64,000 nucleotides of DNA from Salinisphaera sp. (GCF_002729955.1 NZ_PBYA01000056.1:1-64000); one strand, 5' to 3'; positions 45,677 through 54,653 are shown, numbered from the stretch's first letter. The notes: a model not told the origin generated them from the letters alone. Program-made: numbers and translations.

Positions 45677-46594
45677 ATGAATGTTCGGGACATCGACCTG
45701 AACCTGCTCGTCTTTCTCGATGCGCTGCTGCGAGAGCGCAGCGTAACCAAGGCCGCCCTGGCCATGGATCTGAGCCAGCCGGCGATGAGCAACGCGCTGC
45801 GCCGCCTGCGCAAGCTCCTGGGCGACCCGGTGCTGGTACGTACCGCCAGCGGCATGCAGCCCACCGACCGCGCGCTCAAGCTTCAGCGTCCGGTACGCAA
45901 CGCGCTGGCCCAGCTGGAAAGCGCGATCGCCCCCAACCGCGCCTTCGAGCCGGCCACCGCCGAGCGGCTGTTCACCATTCTCATCACCGACTATGCGGCC
46001 TCCGTACTCATGCCGCATGTCGTCGGCGTGCTCGAACGCGAGGCACCGAATATCGCGCTCAATATTCTCAGCGCGGGCAGCGATGCCATCGACCAGATCG
46101 AGCGCGGCGAGGCGGATGTGCTGGTCAACCGCTTCGGCAAACTACCGGCCAACTTCCACCAGCAACAGCTGTGGAGCGACCGCATGGCCTGTCTGATCCG
46201 CAAGGACCATCCGGCACTGGTCGAGGCCAACGGCGAGCTCACCCTGGAAACGTTCCTGTCGGAAAAACATATTCTGATCACCCAGACCGGCGTGGGCCTG
46301 GGCCGCATCGACGAAGTGCTGGCCGATACCGGCCGCTCGCGCCAGATCAGCGTGCTTACGCGCCACTACCAGCTGCCCCGCGAGCTCGTGGCCAACAGCA
46401 ACATGATCGTTGCCTTGCCGGCACGTATCGCCCGCTATCAGGCCCGGCATCTGGGCCTGGCGGTGCTCGACCCGCCAATGGAATTGCCGGAGTTTCATAT
46501 CGGCATGACCTGGGGCGCGCTCGATCATCACGATGTCGCCCACCGCTGGCTGCGCGAACGCATTATCGCCATCGCCCGCGAACATTTAAGCTGA
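45677..46594 (+). CDS. LysR family transcriptional regulator
   Basis: The 305-residue protein has an N-terminal winged helix (VRDIDLNLLVFLDALLRERSVTKAALAMDLSQPAMSNALRRLRKLL, here in parts: LNLLVFLDALLRERSV and LSQPAMSNALRRLR) and a periplasmic-binding-like effector domain. It resembles the NodD/NahR-type subgroup (PAMSNAL, LGDPVLVRTASGMQPT). It may control the SDR gene 49 nt downstream, although both point the same way; classic LysR targets are divergent. Confidence 0.88.
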   Translation: MNVRDIDLNLLVFLDALLRERSVTKAALAMDLSQPAMSNALRRLRKLLGDPVLVRTASGMQPTDRALKLQRPVRNALAQLESAIAPNRAFEPATAERLFTILITDYAASVLMPHVVGVLEREAPNIALNILSAGSDAIDQIERGEADVLVNRFGKLPANFHQQQLWSDRMACLIRKDHPALVEANGELTLETFLSEKHILITQTGVGLGRIDEVLADTGRSRQISVLTRHYQLPRELVANSNMIVALPARIARYQARHLGLAVLDPPMELPEFHIGMTWGALDHHDVAHRWLRERIIAIAREHLS

Positions 46595-46643
46595 CGGCCG
46601 GGCAGGCCTCGGCCGCGATTTCAAAGAACAACAGGAGAGTTTC

Positions 46644-47411
46644 ATGACCGATCGATTCGATCTGACCGGCCGCATCGCGCTGGTCACGGGCGCGGGCGGC
46701 GGCCTGGGCAGCGGCTTTGCCACCGCGCTGGCCGAGGCCGGGGCCAAGGTCGTGCTCTGTGGGCGTCGCGAAGGCCCGCTCGTGACCACCGCGGATACGG
46801 TACGCGAAGCCGGCGGCGAAGCCACAGTGGTGCCCATGGACGTCAGCGATGTGGAGTCGGTCGCGGCCGGTTTCGATGCCGCGGAACAAGCCTTCGGCAC
46901 GGTGGACATCGTGGTCTGCAATGCCGGCGTGGCCGTGGCCGCCCCGGCCATGGACATGGAGGAGGCCGACTGGCTGAAGACCATCGACGTGAATCTCAAC
47001 GGCTGCTGGCGGGTGGCCACCGAAGCCGGCCGTCGCCTGCGCAAGGCCGACAAACCGGGCAGCGTGATCAACATCACGTCGATTCTCGGCCATCGCGTGG
47101 CGGCCGCCCTGGCGCCCTATGCCGCCTCGAAAAGCGCGCTGGAACAGCTCACCCGCAGCCTTGCGCTGGAATGGGCCCGCCACGGCATCCGCGTGAACGC
47201 GATCGCGCCGGGCTATATCTCCACCGATATCAACCGCGGCTTTTTCGAGACCGAGGCAGGGCAGAAGATGCTCAAGCGTATTCCGCAGCGTCATCTGGGC
47301 CACGTCGACGACCTGATCGGCCCGCTGCTGCTGCTGGCCTCGGACGCCGGGCGCTACATGACCGGCAGCACCATCACGGTCGACGGCGGCCACCTGCAGT
47401 CCACGCTCTAG
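46644..47411 (+). CDS. Short-chain dehydrogenase/reductase
   Basis: The 255-residue oxidoreductase has the SDR motifs: TGAGGGLGSG at the cofactor site, CNAGVA, the catalytic Ser in NITSILG, and YAASK for Tyr and Lys. It is close to the 3-oxoacyl-ACP reductase/2-deoxy-gluconate dehydrogenase group. The cofactor preference (no acidic residue after beta 2 that is obvious) cannot be fixed. A clear ribosome site (AACAGGAGAG) precedes it. Confidence 0.88.
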   Translation: MTDRFDLTGRIALVTGAGGGLGSGFATALAEAGAKVVLCGRREGPLVTTADTVREAGGEATVVPMDVSDVESVAAGFDAAEQAFGTVDIVVCNAGVAVAAPAMDMEEADWLKTIDVNLNGCWRVATEAGRRLRKADKPGSVINITSILGHRVAAALAPYAASKSALEQLTRSLALEWARHGIRVNAIAPGYISTDINRGFFETEAGQKMLKRIPQRHLGHVDDLIGPLLLLASDAGRYMTGSTITVDGGHLQSTL

Positions 47412-47504
47412 CCAGGAGGCCGAGCCCTGGTGTTCATGCGGGGCAGATAATGAACGCCGTTCACCATCGCGCTATGCTGGCTTTATTTGGCCGGACGATT
47501 ATCC

Positions 47505-48128
47505 ATGGCACGCCGCAGTGAACACACCCGCGAACAGCTGCGCGATCTCATGCTCGAGGCCGCCGAGCAGCTGATCGTCGACAAGGGCCTGGCCGGGCTG
47601 AGCGCCCGTGCCATCGCCCGCCAGATCGGCTATACGCCGGGCACCATCTACCTGGTGTTCGCCAATCTCGACGAACTCATCCTGCACGTAAACGCTCGCA
47701 CGCTCGACCGGCTGCGCGTACCCATGCAGGCCGCGGTGGCCGCGACTGACGACCCCGAGCAGCAGCTGCTGGGCGCTGCACGCGCATATGCCGATTTCGC
47801 ACGCAGCCACCCCAATCTGTGGCGGGCCTGTTTCGAGCATCGCCTGCCGGAAGATGTGGCCGGCCCGGACTTCATCGACGCCCGCATCGCCCAGCTAGTG
47901 GAACTCATTATGGCGCCGCTGGCCCGGGTGTCGGGCGCGCAAGGCGCAGCCCTCAACGCCGCGGCCCAGTCGTTGTGGAGCGGGGTGCACGGCGTGTGCA
48001 TCCTCACCCTCACCGGCAAGCTGCATACGGTCGGCGGCCAGGCGACCGAACACCTGACCGACGACCTGATCACCCACTATCTGGCCGGGCTGGTCAGCCG
48101 GGCAGCGCCGACGACTTCGCGCGGCTAG
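47505..48128 (+). CDS. TetR family transcriptional regulator
   Basis: The 207-residue protein starts MARRSEHTREQLRDLMLEAAEQ and has the TetR helix-turn-helix LSARAIARQIGYTPGTIYLVF. A helical ligand domain of the WHG/TetR_C type follows. Its 3' end overlaps the convergent transporter-acyltransferase gene by 35 nt. It probably represses a nearby transporter or lipid gene, most plausibly that one. Confidence 0.85.
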   Translation: MARRSEHTREQLRDLMLEAAEQLIVDKGLAGLSARAIARQIGYTPGTIYLVFANLDELILHVNARTLDRLRVPMQAAVAATDDPEQQLLGAARAYADFARSHPNLWRACFEHRLPEDVAGPDFIDARIAQLVELIMAPLARVSGAQGAALNAAAQSLWSGVHGVCILTLTGKLHTVGGQATEHLTDDLITHYLAGLVSRAAPTTSRG

Positions 48129-50028
48129 CCGCCACCGCCGGTTCGCCGTTGTCGAGCATGCCCTGTACGCGCTGTTGCAGGTCGGTGGCGTCCACCGCAT
48201 CCGGCGCGATCGGCTCGCCAGCGATCAGCTCGATACGCGAACGAAACCGCTGCGGCAGCCGCTTCATCGCCGGGCCGCCCTTGCGCGAAAAGAAGCTGCC
48301 CCACATGCCCCGCAGGGCCATGGGCACCACGGGCACCGGCGTGCGTCGCACCACCCGCTCAACGCCTTCACGAAACGTCTGAAGTTCGCCGTCGTGGGTG
48401 ATCGCACCTTCCGGGAAAATACACACCACCTGGCCGTCTTCCAGCTCGCGGGCAATGGCGTCGTAGGCCGCTTCCAGACGCTTCGGGTCTTCCTTGGCAG
48501 GCGCGATGGGAATGGCCTTGCCGGTACGGAAGATGAACGACAGCACCGGAATATCGAAGATGGTGTGATACATCACGAAGCGTGCCGGCCGGCGCACCGA
48601 GCCGCCCAGAATCAGCCCGTCCATGAAGCTCACGTGGTTGCATACCAGCAGCACGCCGCCTTCTTCGGGAATGTTCTCCAGGCCGCGCTTGCGAACGCGA
48701 TAGATCGTGCTCACCAACAGCCAGATGATGAAACGCATGGTGAATTCCGGCACCAGCGTGAAGATGAACACCACCACCGCGGCCGTCATGATGGCCGTGG
48801 CCAGAAACAGCCCCGGAATGCTCAGCCCCAGGGCAAGCGCGCCCACCGCATACAACGACGCCAGCACCATGAACAGCGCGTTGATGATGCTGTTGGCCGC
48901 GATGATGCGCGACAACCGCTCGCGCGGCGCACGCTCCTGAATGAGCGCGTACAGCGGCACGATATAGAAACCGCCGAACAGGCCGATCAGCCCCAGGTCC
49001 GCGAGCACCCGCCAGCTGCCGTCCAACGCCAGAAACGCGCCCAGGCCCACTTCATTGGCGGGCGTGGCCACGCCGGCAAAGCCCAGATCCACCCCGAACA
49101 ACACCAGGCCCGCCGCGCCGAACGGCACCAGCCCCAGCTCGATACGCCCGCCGGAAAGCCGGTCGCACAGCATCGACCCGATGCCGATACCAAATGAAAA
49201 CAACGCCAGCAGCAGGGTGACCACCGTTTCGTCACCGCCCAGGTCCACGCGCACATAGTTGGGCAGCTGGGCCAGATAGATTGCGCCTACCGCCCAGAAC
49301 CAGCTGATGCCCATGATCGACAGAAAGATCGTGCGGTTCTCGCGCGCATAGCCAACGATGCGAACCGTCTCTGTCACCGGGTTCCAGTTGAACTTCAGGT
49401 CCGGCGCGCTGGGCGCCGTACGCGGAATGAACAGGCTCACCAGCCAGCCCAGCACCGCGAATACCAGCACGCTGATGCCGATCACCAGCGTGTTCTCGCC
49501 TACCGTATGCACCAGCTGGCCGCCCGCGATCGTGCCCAGCAGAATGGCCAGAAAGGTGCCCAGCTCCACCATGCCGTTGCCGCCGGTCAGCTCGCGATTA
49601 TCCAGATGCGCCGGCAGATAACCGTACTTCACCGGCCCGAACAAGGTGCTCTGCGCGCCCATCAGGAACAACAGCAGCATGAGCAGCACCAGGCTGTGCA
49701 GCGCAAACGCCACCGCCGCCCCGGCCATGATCACGATCTCCAGCGCCTTGATCCAGCGCATGAGCGTGGCCTTGTCGTACTTGTCGGCAATCTGGCCGGC
49801 GGTGGCCGAGAACAGAAAGAAGGGCAGAATGAACAGCGCCGCCGCTACGTTCACCAGCACGTTCGTGCTCATGCCGCCCTCGGTCATCGCCCAGCTCGAC
49901 CCCTGAAAGGCGATCAGGATCACCAGCGCGTTCTTGAACAGATTGTCGTTGAACGCACCCAGAAACTGGGTAAAGAAGAACGGCGAAAACCGTCGCTCGC
50001 CAAGAAGCCTGAACTGTCCGGAAGCCAT
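48094..50028 (-). CDS. MFS transporter-acyltransferase fusion (LplT-PlsC type)
   Basis: The 644-residue protein joins a 12-helix MFS domain (1 to about 420, with FFLTQFLGAFNDNLFKNALV-like signature TQFLGAFNDNLFKN) to a PlsC acyltransferase. The acyltransferase has NHVSFMD (NHx4D, about 455) and FPEGAITHDGELQTF (about 525). This is the layout of the lysophospholipid flippase/acyltransferase proteins related to Aas. It would flip lysophospholipids across the inner membrane and re-acylate them. The C-terminal end overlaps the convergent TetR gene. The AMP-ligase domain of Aas is absent. Confidence 0.85.
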   Translation of the reverse strand: MASGQFRLLGERRFSPFFFTQFLGAFNDNLFKNALVILIAFQGSSWAMTEGGMSTNVLVNVAAALFILPFFLFSATAGQIADKYDKATLMRWIKALEIVIMAGAAVAFALHSLVLLMLLLFLMGAQSTLFGPVKYGYLPAHLDNRELTGGNGMVELGTFLAILLGTIAGGQLVHTVGENTLVIGISVLVFAVLGWLVSLFIPRTAPSAPDLKFNWNPVTETVRIVGYARENRTIFLSIMGISWFWAVGAIYLAQLPNYVRVDLGGDETVVTLLLALFSFGIGIGSMLCDRLSGGRIELGLVPFGAAGLVLFGVDLGFAGVATPANEVGLGAFLALDGSWRVLADLGLIGLFGGFYIVPLYALIQERAPRERLSRIIAANSIINALFMVLASLYAVGALALGLSIPGLFLATAIMTAAVVVFIFTLVPEFTMRFIIWLLVSTIYRVRKRGLENIPEEGGVLLVCNHVSFMDGLILGGSVRRPARFVMYHTIFDIPVLSFIFRTGKAIPIAPAKEDPKRLEAAYDAIARELEDGQVVCIFPEGAITHDGELQTFREGVERVVRRTPVPVVPMALRGMWGSFFSRKGGPAMKRLPQRFRSRIELIAGEPIAPDAVDATDLQQRVQGMLDNGEPAVAASRAKSSALPG

Positions 50029-50189
50029 GTCGCGATCCGAAGTAATTAAACGGTGTTCAATTTATAGCAGCACTCGAATTCAGTCGCAAGTCGACGGCGA
50101 TTGTCCGCGTGCATGCTGCCCCGTTCTTGCCTTCAAGAGCGCGTGGTGTTCCAGTTTGTCCGGAAGGATGCTTCGGCCTGTTTCAAGAG

Positions 50190-50264
50190 CCTGAACGGCC
50201 TGTTCAGGTTGGTGGAAATCCGCGCCCGCTATTCGTTCTTTAAAAATAAGCAGTTATGATTAGA
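50190..50264 (+). promoter_or_regulatory. CRISPR array 1 leader
   Basis: The 34 bp up to the first repeat (50231-50264, ending CAGTTATGATTAGA) are identical to those before array 2. The end TTATGATTAGA resembles the E. coli type I-E leader end TTATGTTTAGA, which sets the array polarity. Forty bp further up, CCTGAAC (50190-50196) and GTTCAGG (50202-50208) form an inverted repeat that is conserved with base-pair swaps in the other leader. Confidence 0.85.
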
Positions 50265-51637
50265 CCGTTCCCCGCACACGCGGGGATGAACCGATCGGGC
50301 GGACTCGGGCGCGAGTTCTGGCCAGCCGTTCCCCGCACACGCGGGGATGAACCGGCTGTCACGTCAGCTCGACCGGCCGGAAAGCGCCGTTCCCCGCACA
50401 CGCGGGGATGAACCGCGCCGTTGAGAACGCCTTCCTTGATCATCACGACCGTTCCCCGCACACGCGGGGATGAACCGGCCGCGTGTTCGATATCGAGGAA
50501 ATCCGGGGCCCGTTCCCCGCACACGCGGGGATGAACCGAGCATCGACGGCCACGCGCTGGACATGCCCACCCGTTCCCCGCACACGCGGGGATGAACCGG
50601 GCCAGCAAACGACCGGGAGGACTAGCCCTTGCCGTTCCCCGCACACGCGGGGATGAACCGGCTCGAGCACGCTATCGGACATGATCGATTCCCCGTTCCC
50701 CGCACACGCGGGGATGAACCGTCGAGGTACGGCGCAAGGCCAAGCAACGAACCCCGTTCCCCGCACACGCGGGGATGAACCGGGCGGCTTCTTAGCCGCC
50801 CTTATTCGTTCTGGCCGTTCCCCGCACACGCGGGGATGAACCGCTCGCGGACAACGGCGCGAACACCGGGCCCGGCCGTTCCCCGCACACGCGGGGATGA
50901 ACCGCGCTGGGTTGTAATCGTCACACGCGCAGTCGCCCGTTCCCCGCACACGCGGGGATGAACCGACGACGAACGCCTGCGGGTGCGCCTACGCCAGCCG
51001 TTCCCCGCACACGCGGGGATGAACCGTCCTATCCGTTTCGCATTCGTGCGGTAGATACCCGTTCCCCGCACACGCGGGATGAACCGGGTCGAATCGAGAT
51101 CATCCTGTCGGGATGGAACCGTTCCCCGCACACGCGGGGATGAACCGTGCATGAAATTGCACTAACTAAGATGGTGCCGCCGTTCCCCGCACACGCGGGG
51201 ATGAACCGGGGCGGCTTGAGTTCGATTCGGGCTGGTCTGACCCGTTCCCCGCACACGCGGGGATGAACCGTACCTGCCGATCTATGGCGGCACCGTGACG
51301 GGCCGTTCCCCGCACACGCGGGGATGAACCGCGTTGAAGCAGTGCAACGCCAAGCTCGACTCACCGTTCCCCGCACACGCGGGGATGAACCGATGCGCTG
51401 ACGGCCAGCCCCAGCGACGTGCGCCCGTTCCCCGCACACGCGGGGATGAACCGACGATGGACCCGGCGACGTATGACCTGGTGTTTCGTTCCCCGCACAC
51501 GCGGGGATGAACCGTGCGGACGACCTCGAGCTGTACGCGGGGCCGGACCGTTCCCCGCACACGCGGGGATGAACCGTTCTCGCGGTCCTTCCAGGCGGCC
51601 TCGCCTTCCGTTCCCCGCACCCGCGCGGATGCAAGGT
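50265..51637 (+). CRISPR. CRISPR array 1, type I-E, 23 repeats / 22 spacers
   Basis: Repeats are 29 nt with period 61 (spacers mostly 32 nt, some 33). Each has stem CCCCGC/GCGGGG around an ACAC loop and the end ATGAACCG, the type I-E repeat class. Repeats start at 50265, 50326, 50387, 50449, and so on to 51609. The repeat at 51059 lacks one G of the stem; the one at 51486 has a leading T. The last, 51609-51637, is degenerate (CACCCGCGCGG), marking the old end. Leader is on the left. All repeats before it end in G, as expected if the PAM ends in G. Confidence 0.98.
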
Positions 51638-51725
51638 GCCGATCAAGCATGCTTTTCGGCATGGCGTATCGTCCCGGTGTGTGTTGTAACAATCGTCTCG
51701 TGCGATCAATACGAGACGAAGTAGC

Positions 51726-52337
51726 TCACCCAGCCGGCTCTATCAACCGAACGCGATAGCGGTCCAGCGCCTGATAGAGCCCCTCGTGTTGGGTCAACGC
51801 GATCGTGTAATCGTGATCGATCTTGTCCACGCCCGATTCGTAGAGCGCCAGGCAATCTTCACCGGTATACCACGACGGATAAATGATGCCATCCAGCTCC
51901 GGGAGGTGGTTCCGCACGAACGCTGAGAGAGCCTGGGCAAGGTCGTGTTCTTTCTGGTGGATGACGTCCGGGGTGACTCCAGCGATGACCGGGTAGTCCT
52001 GACGCAGATCGAGAAGTTTGAGTGATTGGGTGGTTCGTTTGTAGACGAACAGAACACGCGACGTCAGCAGGGCCGTGGATATTTGCGCAACTCGCTGGCG
52101 AGATTTCGTATGAATGAGTGTTTCGCAGGTGGCCGTTTTGACTGTGGCAGCGAGATAAAGGGCGCCGAACGTCGCGAGTGTCGGGTCTGTGGGTGTCGGC
52201 GGTCCGCTGAAACGGCTCGGCGTACGGCCATAGGTCAATGGCGACTGGCTGTATTTGGCTGGCGAGATACGTACGAAGCGTCCGTCGAATAAATAGTCGC
52301 ACACAATCTCCCTGAGATCGCGCGCGTTGTACGCCAT
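51726..52337 (-). CDS. RES domain toxin
   Basis: The 203-residue protein has a RES fold: RTPSRFSGPPTPT with an Arg, TFGALYLAATVKTATCET with the conserved Tyr and Glu, and a later Ser/Glu region (LALYESGVDKI). RES toxins in Xre-RES pairs destroy NAD+. It overlaps the antitoxin gene by one base (TAATG), the normal antitoxin-first order of translational coupling. It lies between the two CRISPR arrays, on the opposite strand. Confidence 0.82.
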   Translation of the reverse strand: MAYNARDLREIVCDYLFDGRFVRISPAKYSQSPLTYGRTPSRFSGPPTPTDPTLATFGALYLAATVKTATCETLIHTKSRQRVAQISTALLTSRVLFVYKRTTQSLKLLDLRQDYPVIAGVTPDVIHQKEHDLAQALSAFVRNHLPELDGIIYPSWYTGEDCLALYESGVDKIDHDYTIALTQHEGLYQALDRYRVRLIEPAG

Positions 52338-53215
52338 TACCCGAAGCTCCCTTCTTCCTCGCGGTTGAGAGCCACGATCACGGAGGAATGATCCCCGGCA
52401 TGCAAGCGATCCAGCGCAGTCTCGCCGCCGAACTCATCGCGAGGTTCGTTCAGCCAAAGCCACGCGGGCCAGCCATTGCCGTGGATGGCTACGATCTTGT
52501 CCAGGCCGGGCAACCAGACAGGGCCACGCGGACTACCGTCTTCGGCGAACTGGGTCTTGGGGAACACCACGCCGCCGACCTCTTGCGACAAGCCGATAAT
52601 TCGACCGTCTCTATAGCGGTTGTAGATCGTGGTGTGCGATGCATTCAGGTAGTCGGCCATTGCCCGGGCGGAGAGCATCTCGTCGCCTTGGCTGCGGGCC
52701 GGGTCAGGCGCAAATGTCCGCTCGGCCATCCTCGCCTGAGCCTGCTCGCACGTAAGAATGCCCGGTTTCACATTGTCCGGCGGCGCCGCAGGGCCGCTAG
52801 CATTCAGCGCTTCAATCAGCTCACCGGTTTGTGAACGCGAGGGTGCTTGAAACCCAGTGTCGGGTAGCCGGACGCTGTGGGCGAAAGGTACACGCTCGAA
52901 CTCGGACTCGAAGAACGCGTCAACCGGCGCGTTCGTGGACGCCAAGTAAACGACTTCCTCGTCCTCCGGCGGATTCATGAGCGTTTCAAGCCGCATGACC
53001 TCCGTAATGAAGTCGTTCCGGCCGCGACGAAGAGCCCGTTTCGCATGGCTGGTGCTGCTAACGAACGCACCATGCTTGTGACTGAGATTGTCAGCCGCAA
53101 GACGCATGACCAACCGGCCGATCAGTTTTTGCCGGTCGCTATCGAGTTTGTCGAACTCGCTTTCGAGCCACGAAGTCAATCCATGGCCTCGATCGCTCAC
53201 GTTTTCGGATGCCAT
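52337..53215 (-). CDS. Antitoxin of the RES toxin (helix-turn-helix protein)
   Basis: The 292-residue protein has an MbcA/Xre-like toxin-binding C terminus (LWLNEPRDEFGGETALDRLHAGDHSSVIVAL) and a helix-turn-helix in front (SARAMADYLNASHTTIYNRYRDGRIIG). The N-terminal 150 residues are extra and of unknown role; usual Xre antitoxins are half this size. The start at 53215 has AAGGAG eight bases upstream. It should bind its own promoter and hold the toxin inactive. Confidence 0.75.
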   Translation of the reverse strand: MASENVSDRGHGLTSWLESEFDKLDSDRQKLIGRLVMRLAADNLSHKHGAFVSSTSHAKRALRRGRNDFITEVMRLETLMNPPEDEEVVYLASTNAPVDAFFESEFERVPFAHSVRLPDTGFQAPSRSQTGELIEALNASGPAAPPDNVKPGILTCEQAQARMAERTFAPDPARSQGDEMLSARAMADYLNASHTTIYNRYRDGRIIGLSQEVGGVVFPKTQFAEDGSPRGPVWLPGLDKIVAIHGNGWPAWLWLNEPRDEFGGETALDRLHAGDHSSVIVALNREEEGSFG

Positions 53216-53300
53216 GACGCAAACTCCTTGTGACGTCTGACAGTCGTATAGTCCGTCCACCCATGAATTCTGTCAACTTTGTAAAGTCTGTATAAACAGT
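53216..53300 (-). promoter_or_regulatory. Toxin-antitoxin promoter with two small dyads
   Basis: On the minus strand TTGACA is followed 17 bp later by GACTAT, a plausible -35/-10 pair. Just upstream lie CTGTTTATACAG and ACTTTACAAAGT, both nearly palindromic, suitable as antitoxin operators. Confidence 0.5.
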
Positions 53301-53340
53301 TAATCGCATGCATGTGGCCAATGCTCCGGTGGCTTTGTGC

Positions 53341-53530
53341 GTCGCTTTATGAAGCCGCATAAAACCGGGGTTTTCGGGTTAATAATGCGCGTAGGCGCGC
53401 TTGGGTGTTGCGGTTGAAGGGGTGAAGCCACTGGCAAATGAAATACCGACAGACGCCGGCGTTTTGTTTTGCAATGGCCTTGCAAACAGTTGACCGTGTC
53501 AGCTGATTTGATGCCGGATGAATAAGCCGT
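53341..53530. repeat. Dispersed palindromic intergenic element, full copy C
   Basis: About 190 bp matching copy B: GGGTTAATAATGCG in the head; GTGAAGCCACTGG and GCCGGCGTTTTG in the body; then CAATGGCCTTGCAAACAGTTGACCG, given as CCTTGCAAACAGTTGACC, and GTCAGCTGATTTGATGCCGGATGAATAA at the end (shown as GTCAGCTG and GCCGGATGAATAA). The copies differ at about a third of sites. It sits directly upstream of the CRISPR array 2 leader region. Confidence 0.65.
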
Positions 53531-53580
53531 TTCACGCTTCGAATAGCGCCATTGTCCGGCGCATGGCGGCTCCCATTTTC

Positions 53581-53658
53581 CAAGCTGAACAGATCGTTCA
53601 GCTTGGTGGATCTTTCAGCCCTTGATTCGTTCTTTAAAAATAAGCAGTTATGATTAGA
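53581..53658 (+). promoter_or_regulatory. CRISPR array 2 leader
   Basis: Its last 34 bp (53625-53658) equal those of leader 1. The inverted repeat is longer here: CAAGCTGAAC (53581-53590) and GTTCAGCTTG (53596-53605), ten perfect pairs around AGATC. Both arrays can therefore be served by the same adaptation proteins. Confidence 0.85.
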
Positions 53659-54480
53659 CCGTTCCCCGCCTGCGCGGGGATGAACCGAACCTCTTAGGCT
53701 AGCCACTCCTGCTAGCGAGCCGTTCCCCGCCTGCGCGGGGATGAACCGCTCATCCCCACGTATGTGACGGTGCCGAACCCCCGTTCCCCGCCTGCGCGGG
53801 GATGAACCGCCGCACCTCGAACTCCTGACCCTCTACGCATGGCCGTTCCCCGCCTGCGCGGGGATGAACCGACAATGTCCTGGATATAGGCCCAGAAATC
53901 GCCCCGTTCCCCGCCTGCGCGGGGATGAACCGCGCTTACCGGCGACCTTGCCGGCCACGCGCTGCCGTTCCCCGCCTGCGCGGGGATGAACCGGTGGTAA
54001 TCAATACCGCCGCCTTCATCGCAGCCCGTTCCCCGCCTGCGCGGGGATGAACCGTCCTTGCCGAACTCACCGGCTTGCATATCGACCCGTTCCCCGCATG
54101 CGCGGGGATGAACCGCCAGATCACGGCCGTATCGCAGCGTGTCGCGCCCGTTCCCCGCATGCGCGGGGATGAACCGGATTCGAGGCGCTGCTGGTACTTT
54201 TCTTCGTACCCGTTCCCCGCATGCGCGGGGATGAACCGCATTGCAGCCACGGCTGCCCGGGGGCTGTCGGCCGTTCCCCGCATGCGCGGGGATGAACCCG
54301 AACGAGAGCGGGCGCATCGACGAGCTAAACCCCGTTCCCCGCATGCGCGGGGATGAACCGGAAAACGTCTATCCGCGTAAGGAACGCGCCGACCTTTCCC
54401 CGCACACCCGGGGATGAACCACTTTTCGGATGACCCGGAAGGCTGGCAGAAGCCCGGTCTCCGCCCGCGCGCATGAACCG
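53659..54480 (+). CRISPR. CRISPR array 2, type I-E, 14 repeats / 13 spacers
   Basis: The 29-nt repeats share stem and end with array 1 but carry a CTGC or ATGC centre instead of ACAC. The first seven (53659-54054) have CCTGCG, the next five (54087-54360) CATGCG. The last two (54393-54421 and about 54453-54480) are degenerate; one has CACACCCGG as in array 1. The repeat at 54271 ends in C instead of G. Leader is on the left. Confidence 0.98.
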
Positions 54481-54653
54481 TCTGCCAACCGAGGCTCGCG
54501 CACTCGTGACTGGGTAATTCGCAGTTTCGATCATGGGATTAGTCGCCCTGCGTTTTCCGGAACGTCGGTCTTTGTTGTGGCTGCATATCAAGTGGCGAAG
54601 CCGCGCTCGGGTCCGTCGTTCTTTGTACTTTTTTTCTAGCGTTTGTTCTCGCA

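Noticed and set aside
50240-51709. Several open frames across CRISPR array 1 (and 53712-54356 in array 2)
   Set aside because: They are repeat-encoded SSPRVRGT/VHPRVCGER-type strings, an artefact of the repeat and 61-nt period; no start signals.
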